64,000 nucleotides of DNA from Callorhinus ursinus (GCF_003265705.1 NW_020312828.1:58283485-58347484), one strand, 5' to 3'; shown: positions 47,114 to 59,419, counted from the first letter of the stretch. Notes: generated by a model not told the origin, from the sequence alone. A program made the numbers and translations.

Positions 47114-47719
47114 CAAAGTGAAAGAAAAGATTCTTTCATGTCTGCTGAATTTTCACAAAAGTAATGCCCGCTAGCAACATTTGATATGGATGAATGCTAC
47201 AAATACACTCTGTTTTTACCTTCCACCCTTTATTCCATGATTCATATTTATTTGGCACCAGTTCAGCTTCAGTTATATTAATCTTGTTTAGTACCAATAA
47301 CTAGTAGTTGGCTCATTTTAGGTACTTGTCACAGAAACAGTAGGTGATGCTGACATTTAAAGTTCCCATATCATGATACTGTAGTGCAAGGGCATAGCAC
47401 TGACGGTGAAATGGAAGGAGACAATGTTAATGCCTCTGGAGGAATTATCACTTCATCCGGTGTAAAACTCAGAAGTACACTAAAATACACTTTCCAAATG
47501 CTCTCTGCTGTAAGACTGATTTGATACTGAAATCTTGGCATTCATTTATACGTGCTTTTTGACTTTATCTCTATTTTCTGGTAGGTAAAACAGTCTCAGG
47601 TTTGATTGGTTATGACAGCCTGTGTAGCAAAGCTTCCTGATAAATAAGTCATGCAGTTGGAGTGATGTGATGGGAGGAGGGGGGGAGGGAGAACATGGAA
47701 GAACGCTGTGATTGCACAC

Positions 47720-47910
47720 CATCTACATGACAGACACTCTGCTCCCTTACTTTATATGCACCATATTAGTTAAATGCCATCTCAAACCTATGACAAAACT
47801 TTGAATTATATTTAATAGATAAGAAAACTAAGATCAATTAACTTGTTTTAAATCATATATCTTAGAAAAGTTAAGCCTAAGTGAAAGAAATTTGATCAGA
47901 TTCTAAAAGT
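47720..47910 (-). repeat. MIR fragment
   Basis: 'aaatgccatctcaaacctat', 'aatagataagaaaactaaga' and 'tcaattaacttgttttaaat' match the complement of the MIR core. Confidence 0.65.
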
Positions 47911-48344
47911 AGGACTACTAAGAAAAGCAGGACAAATTTTGGGTACATCGGTAGTTATGGGAAACTTTTATAAAAGGATTTGCCAAAAATAAATAAATAA
48001 ATAAAAAGGCAAATAGAGCCCTTCATTCTGGTCTGAGCCTGAGGTTCCTTAGCGTAGACAACCTTATATACCTAATAAAAGTTGGAAATGGAGTAAGAAC
48101 TAAAAATTGGTTTTGAGGCAGACTGATAATTTGAACATATTTTAAGTTTTAAAATTTTTAATTTATTACATTAAATTGATTAACAAGCAAATCATGTGAT
48201 ATATTATGGACATGTCTTGGCCATAAGGAAGTCAGAAATATGGCACTTTGCCCCAGGGCATTGACATCCTATTTTGGGTTAACTAGAGTAAATGATATAA
48301 AACAATCCATCTTTAACAATGCAGAGCAGATACCAAACATTTGT

Positions 48345-48860
48345 GCTAGTTTTCTATTGCTACTGTAACAAATTACCACAAATTCAGTGGCTCAAAACAA
48401 TATACATGTATTATTTATTATGTATATCATTAATGTATTTCTGTTCTGGAGACTAGAAGTACAAAATCAGTCTTCAATGTATTGGTAGGACTTGATCCTT
48501 CAAGGTTTTGGAGACTCTAGGGAAAAAATGTCTTTTCTTTGCCTTTTCCAGTTTCTAGAAGCTGTCTTCATTCCTTGACTCGTGGCCTTTCCCTTTATTT
48601 TTAAAGGATATCACCCCAACTCCTGTTTCCTTTGCCCATCTCCCCTCTCTCTCTAACATTGACTTTATTGCCTCTCTCTTATAAGGACTCTTGTGACAAT
48701 ATTAGGTTGATCTGGATAAACCAGGATAATTTCTCCATCTCAGGATTTTTTAATTATGTCTTCAAAGTCCCTTATCATGTAAAATACCATATTTACAGGT
48801 TCTGGAGACTGGATAAGGGCATCTCTGGGGCTCATTATTTTGTCGTTAAATGCTATGTAA
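48345..48860 (-). mobile_element. MaLR/ERVL-type LTR (MLT1-like)
   Basis: 'agttttctattgctactgta', 'caaattaccacaaattcagt', 'ccttttccagtttctagaag', 'ttccttgactcgtggccttt', then 'acaggttctggagactggat' form a complete, diverged LTR in complement. The 77-codon frame at 48632-48865 lies inside it and is not a gene. Confidence 0.7.
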
Positions 48861-49104
48861 GTTAGAAGATCAGAAAATTCAAAGCATTTTCACTATTATA
48901 ACCATGTTTCTAAATTTTTCAATTTACAATGACTCATCCCTCTATGCACAGAAGCCATTTTAAATGCATTCTTCCTAGCTTTCTTCAGTTTAGCTAATAT
49001 TGTTTCAGTCCTTCAAATAGACTGTGCTCTTGCCTATACAAAGGTTTTGAAATTACAGTTCCTGGAGCCTAAAATATTAATCATCCCAGTACTTCCGTTG
49101 TATA

Positions 49105-49257
49105 AGACTTATCAAACTTTTACTTAAAATTGTATTTGTGTAATTAGTTTAACTTTCATCCATGCAACTGAAACATAAATCTATGAGTGCAGGGATCATG
49201 TCTATCTTGTATTAGAAGATGAATAAAAGTATATTTGATCAGTGAATGAATAAATCT
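49105..49257 (+). mobile_element. L2 3' end
   Basis: 'tgtgtaattagtttaacttt', 'tctatgagtgcagggatcat', 'gtctatcttgtattag' and 'cagtgaatgaataaat' match the L2 sense 3' terminus. Confidence 0.7.
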
Positions 49258-49259
49258 CT

Positions 49260-50390
49260 CCTCCCTTATTATGACCTATAACATGACATTCAAATCTTGA
49301 GATTACTTAAAATGTATTCCTCTTTTCTACTATTAAAAGGCAGTCTTAAAAAAATTAAAGAAGAGACATTATAGAGTTTAAAATAAGAAAATGCTATGGT
49401 ATACTCAGCAAAAGTCAATATCCCCAAGGCAAAGACCTTAAGAGTGTTTCCCAAAAGCCTTACAAGGTGGCCTTCAATTTGCCAGAGTCCTGGATCTTCC
49501 ATCTGGTTTGGAAACTGATTTTGTCAGCACACAGAGGGAAAATTCATTGCTCAGGAGTGGATTTGCATAAAATAAGCATATAAGCCTGATGCCAACATAT
49601 TGATTTACAATAAGATACATAAGTGTCGAAGATGCTGGAATATTTAATTCAATATTAGTAACCCATTCAATCCCTCTAAGTGGTCCAATATAGAAGGAAG
49701 AAAAGCCAAATTTTGCTTGGTTAAGACAAGATGAAAACAGTTCGCGTTAATGAAATTATTATGAATGCAAAATTGGCATATAAGTCATTTAAAAGATTCT
49801 TTAGAGTGTTTGTGAACCCCACATGACTGAAGCTCTAATGCAGAACACACTCTTGTCAGAGCTTGGATGGGCACTGCTAGTATCTGTTTCATGACTTCCT
49901 TTTCTTGTGCTTATTTAACTAAGTTATAGTTCCCTATTATGTCTATTCTTTATATAAGTTCATATGTTCTCCACTAACATTTAAGTCCTTGTCCAATGAG
50001 TCATTTTGTCCTTTTTAGATGGTTTGCATAACTTTGATCAGTCAAACTTTTGTTGTTTATTTGTAATTTTTTTCCTCCCTAAAGGTTATCTTATTTACAT
50101 CATTCCTAAATCCTCCGGGAAAGACTGTCTAAAAACTACACACTTTTGTTAAGAAATTTAATTTTTCCATGATTACTAAATATTTGTAAATATATTAGAA
50201 AATAACCTCTAGATAATCATAGGGATTCATATTTGAGAGGATAATTTATCAAGAGACTCAAATTATTTTCACTATTTTTTAAATTCTATGAAATATCCCA
50301 ATTTGACAGATACTTTATAATGAATATTATTATCATTTGCTAATAACCTTTGGCCTCTGTATAAAAACTCATCTACTGTTCAAGATGCTA
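49260..50390. other. 1.1 kb low-copy DNA, no gene seen
   Basis: No repeat or exon recognised; the 70-codon minus frame at 49290-49502 has no motif. Confidence 0.5.
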
Positions 50391-50869
50391 TTTACATAGT
50401 GGAGAACAAGTGAAGACTTTTTTGGTGAAGCTTACCTTCTATTGCGGGAAGGCAGAAAATAAACATAAATAAATAGGATAAAAATGTCATAAAGAGGAGA
50501 TATGGTTGAGAATGATCATAAGAAAGCTATTTTGGATGCTCACTTAGCAAAGGTTTCTTTGTGAAGGTAATTCTTCAGACAATATAGATGTGATGAGAAG
50601 GTAGCAGCCATGTGACCATCAGTGTTCAGAAAAGAAAGCCATAAAAGTCCCAAATGTGAAAAATCTGGAGAGTGTAAGATACCCAGAATGATCAATGAAC
50701 AAGGGAAAAAAAATTAAAAGAAAAGAAATTTAAGGCAGGAAACAAATCCTGTGAGGCCTTGCAGTTCAGATCAAGACTTTGGCTTTTAAAAAGTCTCAGT
50801 GTCATGGAAAGTCGCTGAAAGCCTTCAGAATGAGGAGTGTGAAATTATCTAATTTGTTTTTTGTGAATT

Positions 50870-51056
50870 TTCTTTTTTTATTTAAAATCAATTAGCCAAC
50901 ATAGAGTACATCATTAGTTTTAGAGGTAGTATTCAATGATTTATCAATTGCATCTAACATCCAGTGCTCATCACATCACATGGCCTCCTTAATGTCCATG
51001 ACCCAGTTACCCCATCCCCCCACCCACCTCCCCTTCCACAGCCCTCAGTTTTTAAA
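50870..51056 (-). mobile_element. carnivore L1 3' tail inserted in the L2
   Basis: 'gccaacatagagtacatcat', 'aacatccagtgctcatcaca' and 'ggcctccttaatgtccatga' are the complement of the L1 3' end. It contains a G4 motif at 51010-51033. Confidence 0.88.
51010..51033 (-). other. G-quadruplex motif in L1 3' UTR
   Basis: On the minus strand, G runs of 4, 3, 6 and 4 with spacers of 4, 1 and 2 nt; the L1 sense strand. Confidence 0.6.
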
Positions 51057-51509
51057 AGACACCTGTGCCATCTGTCTGGAGAACGCATTATATGGAGGCA
51101 AGGGCTAACCTAATGAGTCATATTGGGAGGTTACTACCACAGTCAAGATGACAGAAGACAAGAGAACTAGAATTGTGGTTGTAGTGTTAGAAGTGGTGGG
51201 AAGTGGTCAGATCTGAAATATATTTTAGAGCTCGAATGGATGAGACTATTGGCTAGCTTGCTGTGGAGCCTTAGAGCAAGAACAGAGAGAGGAGAAGTTT
51301 GTTGCTAGTGAAACTATAGCATCACTCTCCTTCACGCCCTCAGGACTTAAGTGCAGAGTTAGTCTGACATCTGAAGACTGAACAGTCTAACTTTCTAGCA
51401 ATCTAACACTATTTTTGTTCACATGCCTGATGTTTCATCAAATTGAGATAATCGTTATTCCAAAGAAATACTTTGCACTTTGGCATTTCTATTTCTTTCT
51501 GATGTACTT

Positions 51510-51700
51510 CACTCTGACTAGAATCATCTTCATTTTCCCATCCGTGCCTCTCAAAACTCTTTTTATTCTTTAAGAAGTCAAACAGATGCTAACTCTTATC
51601 AAGACTTTTCTGAACCCTATAAATGGATCTTTCTCTTTCAAATACCCAAGAACTTGACTTATAACAACTCTTAAATTATTAATAGTACAATGTATCAGTT
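51510..51700 (+). mobile_element. possible L2 fragment
   Basis: 'gaagtcaaacagatgctaac' then 'aagacttttctgaaccctat' resembles the L2 sense segment before the 3' end. Weak. Confidence 0.35.
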
Positions 51701-51989
51701 ATTTGAGCAATCATGTCTTTTCATAACAATTCAAGAGCATGAGTATTGCTTTGCATTTTTATACCTTATATACTTTTATATTTTATACTTTATATATTTA
51801 CTTTATGATAAGCACTTCATATGTATTAGATGCTCAGAAAAAGTAGGATAAGTAAAATAAAAATTTACAATCAGTTCAAAGTTACCCCCAATGGTTTAGG
51901 GAAAAAACTATGATTTTAAATTTGCTTAAATAGTGCACAGTTATTACAAATAATGAGACAAAATTCCAAAAAAAAGTTTTTGGTTTTTA

Positions 51990-52320
51990 ACTCAGCCATT
52001 ACTCAGGGAGCCATCAGAAGAACTTTATTCTCATCAGAGTCAACCCACATGTGGTTAAATTTTAGTAGTAGGCACAGGGCAGGCCATAGTGGGTTAAGAA
52101 AGCCTGGCTCCTATACCTGGAAAGCCAACTCATCCTAGTTCCTGAGCTATCTGTAGTATTGTTTTTTTGCAACTTAATCACAGTTCAATTTCTCTCTCCA
52201 CCCCACCTTATTTACCATACTCTCTTAGAGGTATTGTTACTAAGTTTTTCCCCAATAAACCTTCTGCACATGAATTTCTTCTGTCTCAGAATCTCTTTTC
52301 CAGGGAGCATGACCTGAGAT
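51990..52320 (+). mobile_element. possible decayed LTR fragment
   Basis: 'gttactaagtttttccccaa', then AATAAA (near 52254), 'ccttctgcacatgaatttct' and 'tgtctcagaatctcttttcc' have the layout of an LTR polyadenylation/U5 region. Family not identified. Confidence 0.3.
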
Positions 52321-52560
52321 AAATAAATAAATAAAATGAGAGAAACAATCTTTTGGGGAAAATGCTTATCTCAGATTAAAACATGCCATTTTATAAACTT
52401 TGCATATGGAACATGAAAAATATGTTGGACGAAATGACTTTAGAGCAATATTTTGATCAACTTTGTGTGTGTGTGTTTAATAAGTTTCCAAAAAATTATA
52501 CGTACATAATTTGTCCTATTCTTTATGTCACTGAATTAGAAAATTCTAACTCAGACTTTT

Positions 52561-52758
52561 TTATTTTTTATTTTTGGCTTTTTTTTTTGTTTGTTTTGGG
52601 TTTTTTTATTTTTTATTTTTTTAATTTAAGTTCAATTATTTAACATATAATGTATTATTTGTCTCAGGGGTACAGGTCTGTGATTTATCAGTCTTGTATA
52701 ATACCCAGTGCTCATTACAACACATACCCTCCCCAATGTCCATCACCAGTTACCCCAT
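52561..52758 (-). mobile_element. carnivore L1 3' tail with target duplication
   Basis: A long T-rich tract, 'atttaacatataatgtatta', 'aatacccagtgctcattaca' and 'ccctccccaatgtccatcac'. Flanks tctaactcagactttt (52545-52560) and tctaactcagattta (from 52759). Confidence 0.9.
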
Positions 52759-52774
52759 CTAACTCAGATTTATA

Positions 52775-53740
52775 TGGCATTATGGAAGGTAGCAAGTGAA
52801 CATTTATGGATATTGATATTCTGGTAAAATATAGATGAAGATTTAGTTATTTCTTAAGTAAACAAAGTAACAAGCAATCCAAACTGGAAAAGTCGATGCT
52901 TCAAATATTAGTAGTGAAAAAAATTATCAACTCAAACGTTGGTTTGAATTAACATTTTTCTGTTTAAATTTGTCCAATCATAGTCTTTAGTTTCACTCTG
53001 TAGTAAATGAAGAAAACTCTCAACTACTGAAATTTGTTAGGCTCTTGAGCCATTTCATAAAATAGCTTGATTTTATGCTTAAAATTAAATGAACTTTCAG
53101 CAAGAAAGTGAAAATGTTAAAACTACTCAAGATTCTAAATCTTTTCTTAAGATGCCTCACTTGAGCAAGACACTTTAAAATACAGAATTAGTCTTGACTC
53201 TCATCAGTACCAGAATTTTTTTATAGCATCCCTCTTATCAAAATCTTATGTGAGTAAATTTTCACTCAACAGGGGACAAGCTGAGTATTGATAAAGGAGA
53301 GTCTTGAATTCCCTATTGTTTTTTTCCTCATGAACCAGAGAAGATTTTCCTCAGTCTCAGTGCTTTAATCATATTCACAATTTTCACAGATCATTCAGAG
53401 TTGTTGATCACCTTCTCTTCTCTCTGAATAAAATGGTCTTTACATTAGCTTTCAGGAAAATTCCATTTCGTCTTCTTTATAGTAAGTGATATATAGTGGT
53501 GCTGTAACCTCTTTAGTGAATTAGTCCAAGTAAAGGAACAACAAAATCCTCAAGTGCATGTTGCAACTTTTAAGACTGTTACAATCATTACTTAGAGTGA
53601 CTTCTAAAACTATGGATTGTTTAGGGACTTTATAAATATGTATAATAAGATATTTTTTATCTTTTTATCTTATTTATATTATTATATGGAATAACTTCTA
53701 AAATTATATATCCTTAATGGAAATATAAAAGCTTAGTGAG
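52775..53740. other. low-copy DNA, no gene seen
   Basis: Nothing recognised. Confidence 0.5.
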
Positions 53741-53762
53741 TTCTTGAAAATAAGGTTGGAGG

Positions 53763-53950
53763 GGGCGCCTGGGTGGCTCAGTTGGTTAAGCGACTGCCTT
53801 CAGCTCAGGTCATGATCCTGGAGTCCCAGGATCGAGTCCCACATCGGGATCCCTGCTCAGCGGGGGTCTGCCTCTCCCTCTGACCTTCTTCCCTCTCATG
53901 CTCTCTCTCTCTCTCTCTCTCAGTAAATAAAAATCTTTAAAAAAAAAAAA
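53763..53950 (+). repeat. young carnivore SINE with perfect 17-bp target duplication
   Basis: 'ggcgcctgggtggctcagtt', 'gatcctggagtcccaggatc', 'gagtcccacatcgggatccc', CT-rich segment, poly-A. Flanks gaaaataaggttggagg at 53746-53762 and 53951-53967 are identical. Confidence 0.97.
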
Positions 53951-54254
53951 GAAAATAAGGTTGGAGGTATTTTTTTAAAAACCTAAAAATACTTATTCTA
54001 GTTGAACAGAAATTTTATTAAAGAATTTATCAAAAGAAATATCAGACATGAAAAGAAAGATCTATAAACAAGCAGTGATTTAATAGTACTAGAATGAAGT
54101 TAAATAAAATATGTCAATGTGATAAAATATTCAACCATTAGCTATCTTACAGGAATAACCTATAGTGACATGAGATAAAGGTTCATAAAACAGTTAAAAA
54201 AGAAAACCAGGATATAAAAGTATGCATATTTATATGCAGTATAATTGAAATATG

Positions 54255-54282
54255 CATGTGTGTGTGTGTGTGTGTGTGCGCA
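54255..54282. repeat. (TG)n microsatellite
   Basis: About 13 TG units followed by a CGCATACG interruption. Confidence 0.9.
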
Positions 54283-54289
54283 TACGTGC

Positions 54290-54975
54290 CTGGGTATATG
54301 TAGAGTTGCTGTTCTTCTTTCCACTATTATATAACATTTCACAATGAAAGTGGTTTACATTTATTATGTAAAACAGTAACACTTAAAGTTCTTCTACATC
54401 TACAGAAAGACTTGCTGGTTTTAGATATATGGAAGATTGAGGGGAACATTTGAAAACTGGGGAGTACATGGTATAAACAAACATACTGAATGCAGTGATA
54501 CTGACAGAGATAGACCAACAAAGAAGGTTATTACTTTTTGCTTGTTTTTGTTGTTGTTATTTTTCTAAAGATCTATATAACAAACAAAGGGATTCAAAAA
54601 TCCCTGTAGCTTAGGGGTTGTTTATTGTATATATAAACTCAAGTTACCCAAGTTATGTTCAGAGGTAGAGAAATTATTATTTGCACAATAAAACTAAAGT
54701 TTAAGTAATGAATGAACATTTGAGAATAAATAATTATTGTTGGTATATTAAATGTGTTGCAATGAAGGCTTATTGTAATGACTAAGGGAGGTTGGGAAAA
54801 TGCAGTTGTGGGCATTGGTTGAAGGTAGAGGAGTGGGAGGGAGCTGTTCTTTTGTGGAAGATGAGAGTCAGGTAATTAGCTGTCAGATAAGCATTCGGGA
54901 TCAGAAGGAGATGTGCTTGATGCTCCTTTTTTCTTGAGACTTTGACAGAATACAAGCAAAATGCAAGAGCACTGT
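54290..54975. other. low-copy DNA, no gene seen
   Basis: Nothing recognised. Confidence 0.5.
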
Positions 54976-54984
54976 GTCCCTCAA

Positions 54985-55316
54985 GGTTTCACCATATACA
55001 TGGGATTGATTGCAAGGAATTGACGTAATCAGTTGTGTTGGCTAGCTAGCTAAACAGGGAAACTCAGGTAGGAGCTAAAGCTTCAGACCGTTCAGTCCAC
55101 GGGCTTCTTCTTGGTTAAGAAGACAATCTTTCTGTTCTTAAGGCCTTCAATTGCCTGGATCAGGCCCACCCTGATTATGGGGGACTTGAAGTCAACTGAT
55201 GGAGCTGTTAATTACTTCTGCAAAATAATTTCATGACAACACCTAGATTACTATTTGATTAAATAACTGGACACTAATGTCTATCTAAGTTGACACATAA
55301 ATCTGACCATCATAAG
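54985..55316 (-). mobile_element. ERVL-class LTR-like repeat
   Basis: 'gcaaggaattgacgtaatca', 'taaggccttcaattgcctgg', 'atcaggcccaccctgattat', 'actatttgattaaataactg', then 'aagttgacacataaatctga'. The complement would begin near TGATGGTCAGATTTATGTGT. This is a frequent mammalian LTR; the subfamily is not certain. Confidence 0.55.
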
Positions 55317-55544
55317 CACTGTGAAATATGAAATAGTGCACTTGAAAATCAAGAAGAATAGTAGAAAATGCTACGTATTGACCTTCTTTGATGAAAATAT
55401 ATAAATCAAAACATTTGGGGTATATTCAAACATGGTGGGAAACCTCACATTTTGATGTGATAAGTTATGATTATAAACTCTTATCTCTAATAAATTGGTG
55501 AGTCTGTCTTTCCCAAAACCATAACTTCAACACTTTTCATTTTT

Positions 55545-56015
55545 TTAATTTTGAATTTTTTTTCTTCTTCCAAGCTTTTATTTAAATTCCAGTTAGTTAA
55601 CATACAGTGCAATATTAGTTTCAGATGTAGAATTTACTGATTCAACACTTACATGCCACACCCAGTGCTCATCACAAGTGCCCTCCTTAATACTCATCAC
55701 CCCACCCACCTCCAGCAACCCTCAGTTTGTTTTCTATACTTGAGTCTATTTTATGGGTTGCCTCCGTTTTTTTCCCCTATGTTCATCTGTTTTGATTCTT
55801 AAATTCCGCATATGAGTGAAATCATATGGTATTTGTCTTTCTTTGACTGACTTACTTCAGTTAGCATAATACACTCTAGTTCCATCCACATCATTGCAAA
55901 TGGCAAGGTCTCATTCTTTTTACGGCTGAGTAATATTCCATTGTGTGTGTATACACTTATAAATGTACACACACATACACACATATATATATACCTATAC
56001 ATATATACATATGTA

Positions 56016-56050
<35 letters not shown>

Positions 56051-56160
56051 CTTCTTTATACATATACCACAACTTCTTTATCCGTTCATCAATAGATGGA
56101 CATTTGGGCTCTTTTTATAATTTGGCTATTGTTGATAATGCTGCTATAAACATTGGGATA
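55545..56160 (-). mobile_element. carnivore L1 3' UTR and ORF2 end, with an internal microsatellite
   Basis: 'gttaacatacagtgcaatat', 'cacccagtgctcatcacaag', 'ttaaattccgcatatgagtg', 'tggcaaggtctcattctttt', 'gagtaatattccattgtgtg', then the repeat (55944-56049), then 'caacttctttatccgttcat', 'tttggctattgttgataatg' and 'gctgctataaacattggg'. Truncated near 56160. Confidence 0.9.
55944..56049. repeat. compound microsatellite (TG/AC/AT)n inside L1
   Basis: It occupies the place where L1 normally has a short 'tgtgtatatatacca'. It ends in about 14 AC units. The segment 'acaacttctttat' occurs on both sides of the last part, a sign of slippage. Frames reading 'CVCVCV' or 'HTHTHT' are artefacts. Confidence 0.92.
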
Positions 56161-56164
56161 AATA

Positions 56165-56615
56165 AATATCACTTCTTAGATGATCAGTCATATCTAGTTA
56201 GTTTGTTTCTGAGTAGAAAAATCATTATGCTTGGAGAGAAAGACAACAACAACTAAAAAATGCTGGAGTTACCTGAAAGCATGATAACTTTAAAGCTCTT
56301 ACAAATGTCATGAATTCAACAGTTGTTAGGTGAAGTAAGTCTACATATTCAATTTTTTTCTAAATTTGAAGAAAACATGAAATTTTTTGTTATTAACCCA
56401 ATCACAAATTCCTGAATGACCAATTCTTGTATTTATTATTATAAATCACAGCGTACGGCAGTGAATTTCTGGTCCATTTTAATGTATCCTTAAATGATTG
56501 TATTCTGTTCTTAATAACTAGTAATTTGAACTAAGCTTACACTGATGTGGGAGGTAGTAAATTTTTCATGGTTTTCTTTGCTTTTGATATCAGAGAGATT
56601 TTTGTTTGTTTGTTT
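56165..56615. other. low-copy DNA, no gene seen
   Basis: Nothing recognised. Confidence 0.5.
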
Positions 56616-56619
56616 TGTT

Positions 56620-56827
56620 TTATGTTTAAGATTTTATTTATTTGAGAGAGAGAGCATGCAAGCAAGCATGCACCAGGGGTGAGGGGCAGAGGAAGAGGGA
56701 GAAGCAGACTCCCCCACTGAAGAGGGAGCCTGATTCAGGGTGGGGCCCGATCCCCGATCCCAGGACCCTGGGATCATGACTTGAGCCCAAGGTAGATGCT
56801 TAACTCGCTGAGCCACCCAGGTGCCCC
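56620..56827 (-). repeat. carnivore SINE, older copy
   Basis: 'gtttaagattttatttattt', purine tract, 'gcagactcccccactgaaga', 'cgatcccaggaccctgggat', 'catgacttgagcccaaggta', then 'gagccacccaggtgcccc'. A short duplication 'cccgatccccgatccc' lies at about 56747-56762. No clear target duplication. Confidence 0.9.
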
Positions 56828-56829
56828 CA

Positions 56830-59400
56830 TACCGGAGTTCTTTGAGCATATATTGTTATCCTTAAATATGTTATGAAGTTACTACAATTTAGATTACTAC
56901 TAACTCATCTCAAGGAATTTTTAAGAAAAATATAAAAAGCGACTGTTTTAACATGGTTATTATTGCTAGGGAAGGTAGTCCATTGGGATCTGTATACTCA
57001 GCACATTTGTCTCATTTTGTTAAAACTCACAGAGGCAACATCATAGCATAACATTGACATGAATATCATTCTTTGATTTTAACTACTTTGGTAGCAGTAT
57101 CTTGAAAATATATGTATGTATAGTGTAACTTTTGTGTATGTGAGTTTAAAAGTGGACTACATATTACAAATTTGAGATAAAATGCTCAGATGTATGTATA
57201 AATAAATATTCATTAATGTCCCAGCATTCCAAATTTAAATTCTAAAAACATCAAACTGCAGTTTCTGAAGTATGTTACTAAGGTTGTAGGGGCAAGCACA
57301 CACATACACACATAAATGTCATATTTATGTAACATTATACTCCTCAGGTGAGACTGAAGACAAACTTTTGCATTAATCAAAATAATTAAGTCTTAAAATA
57401 TAATCAGTTTTGTGATTTTATTTCCTCTCAGACTGTAGAAGACACCAGGTCAAATAATGGAAAAATAATGAGTAGGGTCTGTTAACGGAAATTCTGCAAG
57501 GAGCTAGCTAGCTCTATGAAGTGGAATGTAGATGGTAGCAGAGTGACTAATTAGACAGCCATCTGGCACCATTTAGATCAGGGCAACAAGGCCTCCACCT
57601 CTTAATAGTCCTTTAAGGCATCATTCTCTTACTGCAGTATGCTAATTGATAGTCATATGAAGGCCCTGAGTTAGAAGAGAAAAGTTAAATTATGCTCTGC
57701 ATAGTCTGATTAAGATAATTAGCAAAATACATTATAGGAAGATGTCAGACAAAATGGTTAATGTTTCCAAAAATTTCAATAATTATAAAAGTGAGACTAT
57801 AAGTACAAAATGCTCTTTTTGAAAAAATATGTTCATCAGTAACATTCCTACCCCCCTTTCCATTCTCCTTCTCTATTTGTCTTGAAAAGTTCAAGAACTT
57901 AAGAAATGCCATGCCATTACAAACTGTATTATCGGGTAGCGTTGTAGAAGACACATGATTTTTCTTTTTTAATGCCTAGACTTGTGGATGAGCCACAAAG
58001 GTAAAAGAAAAGTCACAATGTGACTGAAATTGCCCTTCTTATCTTGAACTAACTTTGGAATTTTGTCACAGCCCTCCAAGGTTCATGTATTCTACTTACT
58101 GTGCAAGACCTTCCTTCCTTCCTGCACACATGATTACCCAGAAAATCCCAGGTATCTCACGATTTTGCTATTTTCTGCTGTATTCATCTGTCAGTCATCA
58201 CTTCATTCTGAGTTTTCCAGCTTCTCTGCCTTCTGCTGTAATTGATTCCATAAGCAAGAGGAAAACGTATTTTTCTCTTTTTAGGGTTGTCATTAGAACT
58301 TACAAAAATGTTGGAGGAGTGTCAGGAATTAAAATATGTATTTTGAGACATAAGAAAATTGGTCAGGCAACTACATATCCAATTATTAAGTAGAAAACTC
58401 TAAACTGTCTAAAATTTCCAATCATTGTGAGGCAAAATGTGCTTCTTTCTATAAGATATAGACTGACTTTCCTTTTCCTTAAAGTCCTTTGGGGACTATT
58501 TATCTATGGCACTTGCCTGGAAGGCATTTCTTTTGCTAGACTATGTGACTAACTTCCACATTCTCCCCTGAGGATTACACAGACAGGACATTCCTATCAG
58601 ATTGGCTTTCAATGGTTTTAGTTGCTTTAAAATGACTTGTAACTAGTAAAGTATGGAGGTGGTCACTCCATATGCTCCAAATCTTTGGAAGATTATTTTT
58701 AAAGTAAATCCCTTAGAACTGCTGTAGAATGAAATTTTTTTATTTAGAATGATGGGAGCAAATAGCAGAGAAAACCATAAAGATCACCTTTCTAATAAAC
58801 TAATGAAATATGACATATTCCCAATTTTGTTAAGGAAAAAGCTTTAATCCAAGAAATAGCATACTAAATATATTCATCCAGGACATCTGAAAAACACAGG
58901 AATTCTGAAACATGTATTTTAGATATGATACATGAATAACTCAGTTTTTACATTATACCCCTTATTCTAAAGCTGTGGCTTTAGGTACATGTATCTCTGA
59001 TAACATTTTCTTTGAAAATAGAGAAAAATAATGAAGTATTTGTTGGACCAGCATAGGTAATTATTCTTACTCCAAGATCTAATTTATTTCTTATATTTGT
59101 AAAATAGAATACTTTTGCTCATTTTTACTTCAGAAAGGTGGTGCACCTTTTGAAACCAGTTATGTAGGAGATATTGCTTATATGTTAATTAATTAGGTAT
59201 ATCACCAACTATTGGAAAAATTTTAAAAATCTCTCCAGTTTATAAACTGGCCTATTTTAATATTTTGTTGTTTCTATTTATTTTTGGTCTAGTAAAAGTG
59301 TTGCCATTCATATATTGACACACTATAGAGTTATAGTTTGTAACCCAGGGTACATTGACTCACTTTAAGTTGTATAATATCTCTTAACCAATATGGAATA
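56830..59400. other. 2.6 kb low-copy DNA, no gene; candidate conserved block at 57480-57730
   Basis: No repeat recognised. The 112-codon frame at 58055-58393 has no recognisable motif and overlapping frames of similar length, so it is treated as chance. The 57480-57730 block is described in findings. Confidence 0.45.
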
Positions 59401-59419
59401 TTAAGTGTGTATACCTTTT

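Larger units (their letters stand above)
50395..51335 (-). mobile_element. long L2 remnant, split by an L1 tail
   Basis: Complement-strand L2 order: 'gaagcttaccttctattgcg', 'aggccttgcagttcagatca', 'agactttggcttttaaaaag', a 'gaatgaggagtgtgaaatta' block, then after the L1 'gtctggagaacgcattatat', 'aagtggtgggaagtggtcag' and 'atatattttagagctcgaat'. About 750 bp of L2 is readable, long for this age. Confidence 0.75.

Noticed and set aside
47660..47692. G-rich tract as a possible G-quadruplex
   Set aside because: It has only three runs of three or more G within the allowed spacing, so it does not meet the canonical pattern.
55799..56256. Frames reading CVCVCV and HTHTHT (83 and 97 codons)
   Set aside because: They are translations of the (TG)n/(AC)n microsatellite inside L1.
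58055..58393. A 112-codon plus-strand frame
   Set aside because: No motif, no family resemblance, no splice or promoter context, and another frame of 60 codons overlaps it. Most likely chance, although a protein search would be decisive.
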